Positions 11,066-23,140 of a stretch of DNA of 38,628 nucleotides are shown here, piece after piece (the stretch's first letter is position 1; every line of letters starts with the position of its first letter). The notes under the pieces were generated by a model, which had not been told where the DNA came from, did no database searches, and saw only the letters and a list, made by a program, of their open reading frames with translations. A program made the translations under genes and the position numbers. Location: assembly GCA_000969725.1 (NCBI GenBank), contig JXSR01S018205.1. One strand, 5' to 3'. The stretch is from Ophiothrix spiculata. Taxonomy: Eukaryota > Echinodermata > Ophiuroidea > Amphilepidida > Ophiotrichidae.

Positions 11066-11272
11066 ATACTGGTTTCAACGCAACACATAATGGGCATGTC
11101 ATATTTATTTCTCTTGCTTAGCAATGTAGATGCAAATTAAGATTCATAATTTCGGCATAGATATAAATTTGACTAAGACTGTATTAAAATAGGAAAAAAA
11201 CAAAACAATATATTTAAGACGACGGTCCTTTTTCACAAGTAATACGGAGGAATGCCACATTTACTGCAGTTC

Positions 11273-11461
11273 TAGATTTCCAGGGGGGAGCAGGAAGTTG
11301 GATTCGGGGTTGATTTTTTTTTCGCATCCCGTTCGGGGGCGATTTTTTTCCCTTAAAAATTGCTGTTTTCCCCTATTCCATGTTCAGGGTGTGATTTTTT
11401 TCTTCTGCCTATTGAGGGGATTTTTTTTTCCGAAAAACTTCCTACTCCCCCTGGAAATCTA
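11273..11461. mobile_element. Short TIR element with G-rich ends and internal GATTTTTTT units
   Basis: The left end TAGATTTCCAGGGGGGAGCA + GGAAGTT and the reverse complement of the right end (11436-11461) differ by one base and one gap over 27 bp. The 136-bp interior has four units in which a G-run is followed by GATTTTTTT (about 11306, 11335, 11388, 11415). No ORF and no clear target duplication. It is a MITE-like hairpin element of unknown superfamily. Confidence 0.65.
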
Positions 11462-11917
11462 ATGGTGCGCCACTTACACATGTTAGAATATCAACATTTA
11501 ATAATAATCTAAATTATAGTCAAATTATTCACCATTAATTTTACTTGCATTAACAATTACGTCAAGAGATTACTATAAAAAAGTTGACGACTTTTTTTGC
11601 GAAACATAATCATTATTATGTTCGGGCAATTTGATTTTGTAAATAGTATTGTTTTCATATCTGATGTAGATTTTGAATGATAATATAAAAAATTCGCGCT
11701 GTTTTGCCTGCATAAAACGGCCAAAGAACTATGGCTCCGAGATCTCCATGTTTGAGTTCTGTATTTCCTGATTTAATATTTCTTTTGTTATATGACTAAT
11801 ATGAACATTCGTACAATTTACATGTAACTAAATCATTCCATCAAGGCAAAATTGCTATTTTAATGTAAATAAGAAGAAAATACAACATTGTAATGTATGT
11901 TTTATATTTCTCTTCAG
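11462..11917. other. AT-rich, no firm feature
   Basis: No gene or repeat is recognised. Confidence 0.35.
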
Positions 11918-11981
11918 TTTGGCTGGATGGCTCATAGGATGTTACTGTTCTTTGAAATACATCAGTAACCAGCGCAAGTAG
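11918..11981 (+). CDS. Weak terminal-exon candidate with a membrane-like C-terminus
   Basis: A strong acceptor (TTTTATATTTCTCTTCAG) ends at 11917. In one frame the following bases read LAGWLIGCYCSLKYISNQRK and then TAG (11979-11981). A short hydrophobic segment followed by a basic tail would suit the C-terminus of a membrane protein. It is only about 20 codons long, so chance is quite possible. No family is recognised. Confidence 0.18.
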
Positions 11982-12015
11982 CCAAAGTTGGAGCACCCAC
12001 AAATGCAGTGGGTCC

Positions 12016-12029
12016 GGGGGGGGGGGGGG
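12016..12029 (+). repeat. Poly-G tract (G14)
   Basis: Fourteen consecutive G in an otherwise AT-rich region, followed by TTCTTC and CGGGTATGTGCCTGCCGGAC. The GC-rich block around it (about 12000-12075) may be part of a repeat, but no second copy was found in the window. Confidence 0.85.
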
Positions 12030-12594
12030 TTCTTCAAAAAAATGTGTACGGGTATGTGCCTGCCGGACTACGAAAAACTGACCATCTCTATACCTATTTT
12101 TGGCTCAAAAACCCACCCATCAGTATACCAATTTTAATGTTAAAGCACCCAATTTTACTCAAATTTGGTGCTTTTTTTGCAAATTTAAATCTCTTTTGAT
12201 GATTAAAAATCCAATTTTTGATTTGTAGCCTTAATAATTACTCCGCAAAGAAATGCATTCATACTTTAATTATTGTTACTTGTACCTTGTTTTCAATCTT
12301 CTTTAATAATACAATGTGTACTACCAGAGCTTTGAATATATATTCTTATAAGTAATCATTATGTTTTTCAAACGAACAAAACAATATACCTAATTATTGG
12401 TGGTGGAGCTAGGAGCTACCTAGAGGAAAGTTTGCACTTTTGCCCTATAAGATTACTTTAATTATATATTAAATTTCATTATAAGACCTAAAAAATAAGC
12501 AATTTATCCATTGGGGAAAATGTTTGAAAAAAATGAGCCTCTGGTTATCTAAATGACACGATTGATGTCTTCGAAGCTAAATGTACTTTTTCAG

Positions 12595-12767
12595 GAATCG
12601 AGTTAATTTTGGGTCCCATTCCCTACTTCTTAACTCTGATAAACGCAATCAGATTTCCAACTTTTCCAACAACAGCTCCTCTCCATGTAACCGATATGCA
12701 TCAGGAGGTTAATTACAAGTTACTAGAGAATTCTGATAACACAATCAAAGAATTACAAGCAATGTAA
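12595..12767 (+). CDS. Exon-like open segment ending in a stop, unrecognised
   Basis: The segment follows a good acceptor (GTACTTTTTCAG ending at 12594) and reads in one frame IELILGPIPYFLTLINAIRF, then PTFPTTAPLHVTDMHQEVNY, then KLLENSDNTIKELQAM and TAA at 12765-12767. The frame is in fact open from about 12534, upstream of the acceptor, giving roughly 75 codons without an early ATG. The hydrophobic start followed by a polar, acidic tail is more protein-like than nearby chance ORFs. The exon would start in phase 1. I recognise no family; a decayed transposon ORF is an alternative. Confidence 0.3.
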
Positions 12768-13202
12768 AGATACTCCAAATTCTTGAGGCGACTCTACATC
12801 TATCTCTAAATCAATGGTCGTAATTATTCCAGCATTGCAGTCTAGATTGCTTGCTTTCATCATCAGTTCATGCATCAAGTTACTTCAACAGATTCAATAT
12901 GTTGTCAATATAGGGTGGTGAAAGAAATATGATATGGAGGGAAATTAACAACCGTTATGCTGTCACACAAATAGTAATTTTAAATATAAGAACATAGTAC
13001 AACGATTGCTGAATCACGTATGGGTAATACATTTTAAGAATAAAGCTGCTTAATCATATTATGAATCAATATATTGTAAATATTTCGACTTCAAAAAAAC
13101 GAATTATTTCAACGTAACATTTCATCAATTATATCAAAGATATAACGGTTTATAGAAATATGATTGCCGTAAATATCTAAGAACAGTTTGAGACACCACA
13201 AT
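12768..13202. other. AT-rich, no firm feature
   Basis: Nothing supported beyond short open frames. Confidence 0.35.
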
Positions 13203-13388
13203 TGTAATGGTTCACCCCCAAAAGGGGGACCTCGCAACAGAATACTTTTCAAGAAATTTGTGAAAATAGGCAGCAAAAATAAATCAGGTTTCAACAAGTA
13301 ATGTGTCATTTTAAAGCTTAGAAAATGCTGCACCAGAGGAAATTGATATCATCTGCAAAGTCACCTCTATCGGGTTGAGCCATCACAA
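13203..13388 (+). mobile_element. Short TIR element, family A, copy 3
   Basis: Begins TGTAATGGTTCACCCCCAAA + AGGGGGACCTCGCAACAGAA and ends with the inverted form, TCACCTCTATCGGGTTGAGC followed by CATCACA. Interior words AAAATAGGCAGCAAAAATAA and GTGTCATTTTAAAGCTTA match copies 1 and 2. It is about 70 bp shorter than copy 1 because of interior deletions. Both ends are present but diverged. Confidence 0.65.
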
Positions 13389-14540
13389 GTGTTATAGCTA
13401 GCTATTTGATAGAACTTTCTTGAATTGCTTTCTCCCGATGTGAACTGACAAACATATTACATTTATCACTTTTGAGCGTCAAATTGTACGAATTCAAGTA
13501 TTCACTGTGCAAATATTCTGTTGTGTCGTTTGTAAAGCTTAAAGTAAATGACCTTGCTAGAAAACAACAATTCGGTAATAGATATACCTATATCTTGGAT
13601 CTATTAGTTTAGGAGTCATAACAAGTATGAACACTAATACATTGCGGACGTATTTTGCCAATACATTTAATAATCCCTTCATCCCTGCAATGAATATGGA
13701 CATTTTATTTACACAATTTTATGCAATTATACAATTTTTTTCATGTCCCTGCATATAATTGTGGATATTTAGCTCAAACGTTTCAGTACAAACTAATTAA
13801 TGACACCCCCGTTAAGCGATTCTAGTTTTCAAAGAAATAGTAAATGTAACATCTACGTGACTCTAATTCAGTATTACCGACTAAAATCTAGTCTTTACAA
13901 ATATTAAAACAATCTGAGCATTAGGTTTCGAGGGAAACTAAAAACACAAAGGAGACAAAAATTACAAAATTGAGCATATAATTCACATTTATATATAATA
14001 CACCTTTTCAGCGTAAATGATTAGCAATATGAGCATTTCCTACACGAATAGAAAATTGCCTTATAATTATATTGAATTTATTATTAAAAAATGGAATTCG
14101 ATTCTTTTTAATAATATCATGTTGCATGTTCTTAATTTAATCACAGTTTTGCACCTATTATCACCATTCAAACAATTATGAACATTTCAAAATATTGAAA
14201 AATACTAACATCCGAACTCAGGCTGATTCATTTCAATCTTATATAGAAACCAAAAATATAAGATTAGAATATAAACAATATTTTAACGTAATGGAAACTG
14301 TCGATAACCTGAAAATTAATATTGATATAATAAGTCTCTTTTTTGTTTTGTGAATAATCATTGCTCCTAAATTATGTTATCAAAAATGTGATGAAGTTTT
14401 GTACAATTGTTATACATTTAGAACTTATTGTTTTATCTAATAAACGTAGTGTTGAATTATCTGAACTAAGAGTTTTTGTCTAATATATCATCTAACAAGA
14501 AATGTATTACCAGAACAAGAAATTTGTACTATTTCATTGA
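13389..14540. other. AT-rich, no firm feature
   Basis: No gene, RNA or repeat partner was recognised. Confidence 0.4.
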
Positions 14541-14590
14541 TAATAATAATGATAAAAATAATAAACATGTCACTAAGCGCTTTACAAAAT
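14541..14590 (-). repeat. 3' tail of an L2/CR1-like LINE or related SINE
   Basis: On the minus strand TTTTGTAAAGCGCTTAGTGA is followed by a TTATTATTTTTATCATTATT-type trinucleotide tail. The TTGTAARGCGCT word plus an A/T trinucleotide microsatellite is the usual 3' end of L2/CR1-like LINEs and the SINEs they mobilise. The complete LINE at 34.3-36.2 kb ends the same way. No body sequence can be recognised upstream. Confidence 0.5.
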
Positions 14591-17500
14591 AACAAGAATA
14601 TATAGTTTGAAGAACAAAATATTATACACATGAATAACGAATAAAAACACCCATTAGTAGAATTACAAAATTGACACATGTTGTATTTCTCAAATTAACG
14701 GAAGAAATAAGGGGAATTTTGATATCAAATCAGTTTTTACATCAACCTGATTTGCATTGTGCAAGTAATTAAAAAAATAATGCAGTAATGTAGATGTACA
14801 TCCCAACCCCCGTGAGTGACTTGGAGACAGATATTCATATTAACATTACTGTAACATGCAGACATTTATGTTTTGAACCACAAATAATGGTTCGTAATGA
14901 AATATATACAAGTAAATAAGCTAATCATATTAACAACGACGCCTTCCTTTGGCGACTGGATTTATGTTTGAATTCTTTCAAATCCAATTAGGTAGGTATT
15001 GAAAGACTTCCCACTAAATAAATCTCACGTAAAAAAATCCAATCGATGGCATATTTTGGTAGTTTTTTTATGAAACTTATGTTAAAAACACAAAAAGGAA
15101 ACGCACTTCACACACACCCACCCACACACCCAAACAACAAAACCACCATAATATTTTAACATTAAATTTGACTATGCAATTTCAATTTTAAGCATGATCG
15201 TTTAAAGCGAGGTGTAATTTGGAAATTAGGTATCACAAATGAAATACATATTTGGAAAACTACCTAACTAAAAAAACAAATTTATGGTCGAGAAAAACAC
15301 AGAAAATCAAAATACCTTCCAAATCTAAGCCAAATACTAATTCTAAGATTTGGTTTAACAATGAAATTGAAGAAAATTTCATTAACAACACTTTGTATAC
15401 TTAGTTAACTACGGTAATTAACAAAACAATTATGTAATCAATGCTCTCATGCTTAATTATTTTCCCCCTATCCATTCCTGGTGCTCTTTCTATTCATACC
15501 GCTACTAAAATGCTTATTTTTTTAAAATAATGCACTGGTTTTCGAAACTCACTAATTTACTTTGGAGAATGTTACAGTGATTTAGAAACACATAAGGTCA
15601 CATCTTCAAATCATCTGAATACGAGCATTTGAAAACTATTTTGCAATTAGCTTAAAAACATGCGGACTTCAAAGAATAATAATTATTCCAGTATTAATTA
15701 GATATATACCAAAACGTTTACGAAAGTAAAAAAAATGTGATGCAGCATAAGAGTCGCATGTCAGATGCAATTAACAAATTTACCAGGTCTAAATGTCGTG
15801 TAAATTAATGACACTGATCAGGCGTGTCTTCTTCTAGGGCGGTAGGGAGTGTAGATTATGTTCAAACATATTCAAAAGAACACACAGTAGCATTACTTCG
15901 TGGAAATCATTTCTAGGAGTATTTTGAAACATGGTATGAAACGAGTTTTGTACCTTTTAACACGTGTGTAGCAAACTCGAGAGTCATAAAGTCATACACA
16001 ATCGACGTATCTCATTACTTGAAAATAACATGAGTCTTGTGTGTAACCAAGGTAACGTATAAATGGGATAGTCACATGATTTTGTTATGGTCAAAAGTAT
16101 AATTCCACCATTTTGATATTTCATGTCAAAAATAAATGTACCTTATGACAATATAATTACGTAACGTGTTAGTCGATTTTCATGATTTTAGTATTATTTT
16201 TTTACGATTTTTTTTTTTGGAAAGAGGTTACCCTATGGTATCTTAACTTCATGAATGCAAATTTCAATTTCACAGCGGGCGCTAACGACCCCACCCGCTT
16301 GATAACAAATGTAACCAAAATAATCAAGTAAGAAAAGGGATAATAAACAACTATTTACAGATAAAATAACATATAGTTATTTTAATTATGGTGTTATGTT
16401 AGAAAGATTTGTAACATTTTACTTGATACCAGAACATGCTAATTTGAGTGCCACGAAGAGACATGCATCGTATATTTTTTACATTCTTTGTCACTTTAAC
16501 CTTAAATCTTTTTCAGGGTATAATTTTCACTCACTTAGATAAAATTTATCTCCCAGATCGATGTCTAATTGGGTCAACCATGACCATTGGTCATATAAAT
16601 GAGATCGTCTGCATCCAAACGGAAACGTAATTACCAATATCATCCAACATAATATTCAATGTCCATTTAAAGTACAATTCTACTACGAAATAAACTGGTA
16701 ACTACCACTTATAATCCGGCATATTAATTTAAAAGTTAAAATTAGAGAAAACCATATCTACCAATTTGAACCAACTCAAGTTTAAATGTAGATCGGTTTT
16801 GTGGAATTGTAGGTTGACGTGTTGCAACTAAAAGCTTTCTTACACGATGGTAAAACTATCAAATCAAAAGGAACTCGAAAACATTTTTTAATAATTTATA
16901 ACTATTTAATAAAAGCAAAACGTGGTTATGTTTGAGATACAATATTGAAAAACGTACTCAATGAAACTTAGGATGGTCGATTTAAATGCTATATAACATC
17001 TAGAGGCGCAAGACGAAACCTTTTTATTTTTCATAGCTGACGGCAAAGACAGGTGCAATACGACTTATAAAGTCGAAGAGAGCTTGGCTTTCCAAATATA
17101 TGCTGTTTGCCAATACTTATGACAGCTATTGAATTCCAGATACCGTTGCTCAAAGGGGATTTGTTTCAAAGCGCCTTAACGTATCATATCGTCTGTTGGG
17201 ATATTCTTTGAAATAAAGAAGGCATGATCAAAATAAACGAAGGAATGACGAAACAGTGATATTAGACTAATACCGAAAGTAGTCCATGCTTATTGTGTCC
17301 AGGTGGGAATCCATGAATGCGATGTTCTGAAGCAAACAGCAAAACTCTTATTTGTAGACGACAAGATCCAATTTTCCAATGTAAACAAATTCGCAATTTA
17401 GTGGCGCAAGACGGATTGTTTTTGGCGCATAACACTGTCTTTTGAGCGGTGATTCATGATAAGACAGGATGAAGGAATATATAGTTTATTAAGAGTAGTG

Positions 17501-19168
17501 ATGAAATGTATTCAGATTTTAGTCTGTCTGTTGAACAATGAATTTGGAATATTATTACAAAATGTATTCTGTTAAATTTGTGGGCAATTTTCATTCATTC
17601 CATTCAAATAATTCTATAAAATAACGTTACATTACCAAATTGATATTTCTTGCTGTTTGATATCAGTAATTATTAGGCAATGTCGACTTAAAGAGTTTTA
17701 TTAGCTTATACCATATTTGTCAATATGACATTTATTGTTAGAACAGTAATAATACCATGATCAAAGATGTCATTTACACATTTCTCTATATTTTGATTAC
17801 TCGCTCATAGTTGATATTGAATCAGCTATAATATATAGCTTGAAAGCGAATTATGAGAATTATCGGAATTTTCTTATGCCCGTAATTCGAGAAAAATATG
17901 AACAGTACCGTATTTCTTTTGCCCATATTCAAACATCCAGTGAAGTAAGGGTTGACACTTAAATGGTTTATTATGCTATGGTATAGCACCAAATGATCTC
18001 AATGGGATAAAATATGATAGTAGGAGATTTTATTAAAACAAATCCTTCATCATTAATTATTATTAATGATATACAAATATTTAGCCTGTATTTTCGCACA
18101 ACGGAATATTACTTCGGCAATATAATATTTAAAATTCAGATTCAAGGAACGAATTGAATTTGTACGATTTTGTTTCATTCTCGAAGGAAAAAATAAAAAC
18201 TTTATGCCTGGCGGTACTGAATATTCATTAAGCAAGTGGAATAGGAATATTTTTACATAGAGTAGTAACAAAATAAGTACAGTAAGTAAAAACTTGAGAA
18301 AAACACAGCACAAATGTGAAGAGTCTTTTTGAGTTTGTGTAGCAGCATTCACTGCAATGGTGAATACATGAGCATTGACTTTTAAAGTAAAATGTGTACA
18401 GGAAAGTACTTATTGACTTCAATGCTTTAAAATCTAATTACCACCTTATTTAAGAATAATAAAATTAATAAAACAAGTTTATAAGTACCATGGTATAATA
18501 AGTCTTGATTTTATGATACATATGTATATATAATAAAATGTTTTCAATTACTTTCTGATAGTAAATCAGAAAATATAAGTCTTTCTCTACAGGGTCAAAT
18601 GAATAACTTTATCGTTTTTGACTCACTTATTACTTCTGTGTATATTTATATTGAAATTTAAAAAGTTACAATATTATCGACAAACTGCACATGGTTTTAG
18701 AAATAGAGCGTGCTACCAGCATAAAAGAACGCAGCGATACATTCAACAGATAGATTTCAGCATAATAAACACAAAATAAGCATTAAAATGCCGATTTCAT
18801 CCAGTAATAATGGATATCATAGTTTGTGATTTTTGAATTAAAAAATATCACAATACTTCTTACACAACGTCGTAAAGATGTAATTGATGTTTATCTTGTA
18901 AATTACACATGTATGTAATTAGACATATTACACACTTTAAAAAAAAAAATATTATTCCAATTATTTCGATTATGCATTCTGCAACACATTGATTTTACAT
19001 AACATGTGTTGTCCCTAGAAAAAAATGTCGATTACACAGATTTATAACAAAACAAAATTACTTTCGATGCATCGTGCGAGTATGCAAAATCAAGGGCTAA
19101 CGTATTGACATAAAATCAATCATCAATTATTATTAAAATATACCACATAATTATACGAAAAACATATT
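14591..19168. other. Long AT-rich stretch before the assembly gap
   Basis: No firm gene. A possible exon follows the acceptor CTTTTTCAG at about 16517 and reads THLDKIYLPDRCLIGSTMTI before a TAA at 16627. An acceptor-free open segment near 17080-17220 is equally undecidable. GGCGCAAGACG occurs twice (near 17006 and 17403). The sequence is otherwise AT-rich noise with chance ORFs. Confidence 0.4.
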
Positions 19169-19927
19169 NNNNNNNNNNNNNNNNNNNNNNNNNNNNNNNN
19201 NNNNNNNNNNNNNNNNNNNNNNNNNNNNNNNNNNNNNNNNNNNNNNNNNNNNNNNNNNNNNNNNNNNNNNNNNNNNNNNNNNNNNNNNNNNNNNNNNNNN
19301 NNNNNNNNNNNNNNNNNNNNNNNNNNNNNNNNNNNNNNNNNNNNNNNNNNNNNNNNNNNNNNNNNNNNNNNNNNNNNNNNNNNNNNNNNNNNNNNNNNNN
19401 NNNNNNNNNNNNNNNNNNNNNNNNNNNNNNNNNNNNNNNNNNNNNNNNNNNNNNNNNNNNNNNNNNNNNNNNNNNNNNNNNNNNNNNNNNNNNNNNNNNN
19501 NNNNNNNNNNNNNNNNNNNNNNNNNNNNNNNNNNNNNNNNNNNNNNNNNNNNNNNNNNNNNNNNNNNNNNNNNNNNNNNNNNNNNNNNNNNNNNNNNNNN
19601 NNNNNNNNNNNNNNNNNNNNNNNNNNNNNNNNNNNNNNNNNNNNNNNNNNNNNNNNNNNNNNNNNNNNNNNNNNNNNNNNNNNNNNNNNNNNNNNNNNNN
19701 NNNNNNNNNNNNNNNNNNNNNNNNNNNNNNNNNNNNNNNNNNNNNNNNNNNNNNNNNNNNNNNNNNNNNNNNNNNNNNNNNNNNNNNNNNNNNNNNNNNN
19801 NNNNNNNNNNNNNNNNNNNNNNNNNNNNNNNNNNNNNNNNNNNNNNNNNNNNNNNNNNNNNNNNNNNNNNNNNNNNNNNNNNNNNNNNNNNNNNNNNNNN
19901 NNNNNNNNNNNNNNNNNNNNNNNNNNN
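19169..19927. other. Assembly gap (759 N)
   Basis: Unsequenced scaffold gap. The long open frame spanning it is an artefact of N. Confidence 0.99.
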
Positions 19928-20639
19928 CACTTAAGTGTTAACGAACGTAATTTAAAAAAAAAACATCTACCTAAGTAGGTCCTATTACCGAATACACGTA
20001 TTACAAATCCATACGTACCTTTTGGGTGTTTAACGTAAGTTGTAGTTTAATACATTACTTTCTGAAATCCAGTTAAACTATACCCGAATGATTTTTGCGC
20101 TTATATAAAGAGAAAAACATTTTCTCGTTTTTCTCTGTTTAAGAATCCCAACAGTTGAGGCTTTGAAAGTTCAAAATACAACAAAACCCGCAGTAGAGAG
20201 TATTTCCTAGATTTATGGCACTTTAGCGCGATATTCTGAATGCTGTTTTTATATTATCGTGATTGTAGTATTTCACACCTCTCATTCGTATGTACAAACA
20301 GCAAGAATAAGTAAATGAAAAAGTAAATGATTATTGATAGAAATTGCTGCTGTAACTTACCAAATCGTCTGCAGAGTTTTTAGTAACCACAAACTATGCC
20401 ACAACCGTCTATTAACGAATCATACACGTTATAAACTTTCGCCACAAAAGTTGAAACCAGACGTACAACAGTATGAATGGAACGTATTTCTTAATGGATT
20501 GTGACAAGATTACTTTTCTTTAATCCATCAAATAACTACAATATTCCTTAATTTGAAAATTAAAACATCCTCAATATATTCCTCCTAATAAATCCCAATC
20601 GGCATTCCGACATGGTGAGATATTTCATTCCCTGCATCA
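19928..20639. other. AT-rich, no firm feature
   Basis: No gene or repeat partner recognised next to the gap. Confidence 0.35.
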
Positions 20640-20790
20640 CCAGTCTCTACTCGGTGTTGCTCAAAGTGACAACCGGTGTAGACGACACGCGCGCAGATGG
20701 TAGAGTGGCAAATAACAGATGCTTGCATGAGTTTGCCTTCCACATATAACACGTGACCAGACAGATATTATCCGGTGAGAGGACGCTTTT
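20640..20790. other. Locally GC-rich block with a CACGTG E-box
   Basis: About 150 bp with clearly higher GC than the surroundings, including GACGACACGCGCGCAGATGG and, near 20751, ACACGTGACC. On the minus strand it is open for about 46 codons (with SPDNICLVTCYMWKANSCK), but no splice signals support an exon. It could be a regulatory block, an exon or an unrecognised repeat. Confidence 0.25.
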
Positions 20791-21766
20791 ATGCTGCTGT
20801 TAAGTTTTGCACATCATAATAATTATACTTTTTTTAAATATTGTCTTTAAGAGTAACACAATTTTTTACTTAAATCTTGACTCGAGTGAGATTCTGAGTC
20901 TGTGTACTTTTCTTTTTATCAAGCATACCTTTCAAGGTCAATTAAAGAAAAACAAGTAATGATTTTGATTTGAATTGATTCACACATATCCTAATTCATA
21001 ACAATTAAAACCAAAACGAAAAAGGCATATTAAACATAAAGCAAACACCTAAAATATTACCTTACCATGTTGGAATGCAATAAAAATCACACAGCCCCTA
21101 TGTCTAACCTTCTCGGTCATTGAAATTAAAACACCTTTAAAAAGGTTTGTTTTTTCAATTTCAATATACGGTATTTTCTTTAAAAAGATACAATTACCAC
21201 TTTTCAATTTGAAATACTTCTTCTGCTCGTCTTCATACAAAGAGACTTTTGTAGGATGTCATTCATCGAAGAAATAACATGAATATTTAATTCTGAATTA
21301 GCCCAAACTCTTTACCAGATGGAGAACTTCAGTCCTGATTAAAACGTGATAACGAATAGACAAGGTATTGTAATTACAGAGAAGATGCTTTAAGATAATA
21401 AACCAAACGGTGGCATTGCTGAAATCTTCACATGGATGAGAATGGTCATATTACTTTTTAGGGGAGGGGTGACATTCCCATGCATAATCAAAAGTTGCAA
21501 GTAAAGGTATGGTTTAAGGCCATAAAATACATCTTAAATCAAGTAGTTTATTACTTTTATAAAAGAGATGACATGACAAAGCAAACAAACAAACCAAAAA
21601 ATATAAACAAAAATGTGTTGGATACAAATGTTACAACATGCAACATCTCTCAGTCTGACATTAGAAGATCCATACTTTTGTGGATGAAGTTCGCACAGAT
21701 TTTATATTGCATTTAGTCATTTTAGGTACATCATTCAAGATGACGTTAATATTCAGTTTATGATTA
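20791..21766. other. AT-rich, no firm feature
   Basis: Two chance ORFs of 60-80 codons (21049-21240 minus, 21480-21716 plus), without motifs. Confidence 0.35.
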
Positions 21767-21823
21767 ATGTTTAAATCATTCAAACATGTATGTTGGTCAA
21801 TTTTAAATCAATGATTTAAACAT
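21767..21823. repeat. Perfect 14-bp inverted repeat
   Basis: ATGTTTAAATCATT (21767-21780) and AATGATTTAAACAT (21810-21823) are perfect complements around a 29-nt loop. Confidence 0.8.
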
Positions 21824-22151
21824 TCAGTACCAGTATTATCCTAGGTTATCCTATGTTTGCTACTAAAATGACTAATGCATATAATAAAAAAATAATATGA
21901 AAATAATTGATAATTATACAACACCATGTAACGTGTTGTTGAGTATTCCAAACACGATTTTTGTGCCTTCTTACAGTCCATTTTCTGTTTCATTCTACAT
22001 TCTTCGATTTATTAAATCATGTATTATTCATCTTTCCTTATAGACATTTGTCTTATGTTTTCACTCTAAATGCTGCTGGAATGAACTATTGGGTGAAAAG
22101 ACTCATACATATGCAGAAAACATTCCAACTACTAGTTTCTGATTCCTAAAG

Positions 22152-22310
22152 GTGCGTTTACACTGTGCCGACTTGTCCTCGACTGAGGGTATCGGCCTCA
22201 AAAACCAGCTAGGTCTGGGCGACAAGCGACGACTATGAAAAATTAATTTACTGACAACCTTCAGCGATACCACTACGACAAGTGACGACGGGCTGCAAGA
22301 AAGAACGGAG
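22152..22310. mobile_element. Possible end of a DNA transposon (single TIR-like end)
   Basis: AGGTGCGTTTACACTGTGCC looks like a DNA-transposon terminus, and the following sequence carries repeated CGACAAG-GACGAC and GTATCG words in both orientations, as subterminal repeats do. No opposite end was found, so this is either a truncated element or one whose far end was lost when the element at 22329 inserted. Confidence 0.3.
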
Positions 22311-22328
22311 ACTTACTAACAAACTAAA

Positions 22329-22534
22329 GGTTAGATTCCTTTTATCTGTTTGCGATGCGGTTGCGGTTGCGGTGCGTTTTGCACCGTACGGGTACTGGTA
22401 GTTGATTCAGCTTCAATCTTGTACTATTCAGCTCCATTCAATCGTGTGATATAAATTATACCACTACCAATTAACAATATCCTTACAGTGCAAAAAGCAC
22501 CGCAACCGTACACAGACGGATAAAAGGAATCTGA
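22329..22534. mobile_element. Short TIR element with GCGGTTGCGG ends
   Basis: The left end AGGTTAGATTCCTTTTATCT + GTTTGCGATGCGGTTGCGG and the reverse complement of the right end AGGTCAGATTCCTTTTATCC + GTCTGTGTACGGTTGCGG form a TIR of about 40-50 bp with a few mismatches and an indel. It extends into TGCGTTTTGCACCGT / TGCTTTTTGCACTGT. The interior of about 100 bp is non-coding. No target duplication is clear. Confidence 0.65.
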
Positions 22535-23140
22535 CCTATTGGCTTGGCCCAATTGTAAACAAAGTGGCCAGAAGGCTTGCAATGACCTAGGACGGAGGAT
22601 GATTACGTGTCAAATTTTATTCTACTTTTTACTCTACAAGGAGATAATTTCTTTTTTTACTCGAGATGAGTGTGGTATGTACTACAATATTTTGCATTAA
22701 AGAATTATATTCGTAATCAACTTTCTTCCAAGAACGACGGATCCACGAACGAGATTTTGAAATAAAAGAAATGATAATGAAAAAGGAATCATAGAGCTTG
22801 AATAATAAGTGTATTCCCTTTTGGGAAGATGACACGGCTTATCATTGATGTTAATCTCTATGCAGAGTGATGTTTAGAGTAAATGAACAACGCGGTAATT
22901 AAGTTATATTCACGTTTGATTCGTAACGACTGATTAAGTTATGCGATTGTAGAAAAACAAAATTACAATAATTTTGTTTGAATTAATACATGCATAGAGA
23001 GTTGTCAGTGCAATTCACAACTAATGTAGCAATTTTTTTTTTCAAAATTGCTTGATCCCTGATATGCATCCATATCATTGCAAAAAGGGTTTAACGTAAA
23101 TTATTGGCGTTTACAGTATCTAACCGTCAATCCGCTTCAA
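22535..23140. other. AT-rich, no firm feature
   Basis: A 68-codon minus-strand chance ORF only. Confidence 0.35.

Noticed and set aside
19151-19930. Apparent 259-codon open frame
   Set aside because: It consists of assembly-gap N; only a few real codons lie at its end.
4953-20772. Shared 16-mer CCAGACAGATATTATC at 4953 and 20758
   Set aside because: A single shared 16-mer is plausible by chance in 38 kb of AT-rich sequence, and the flanks do not align.
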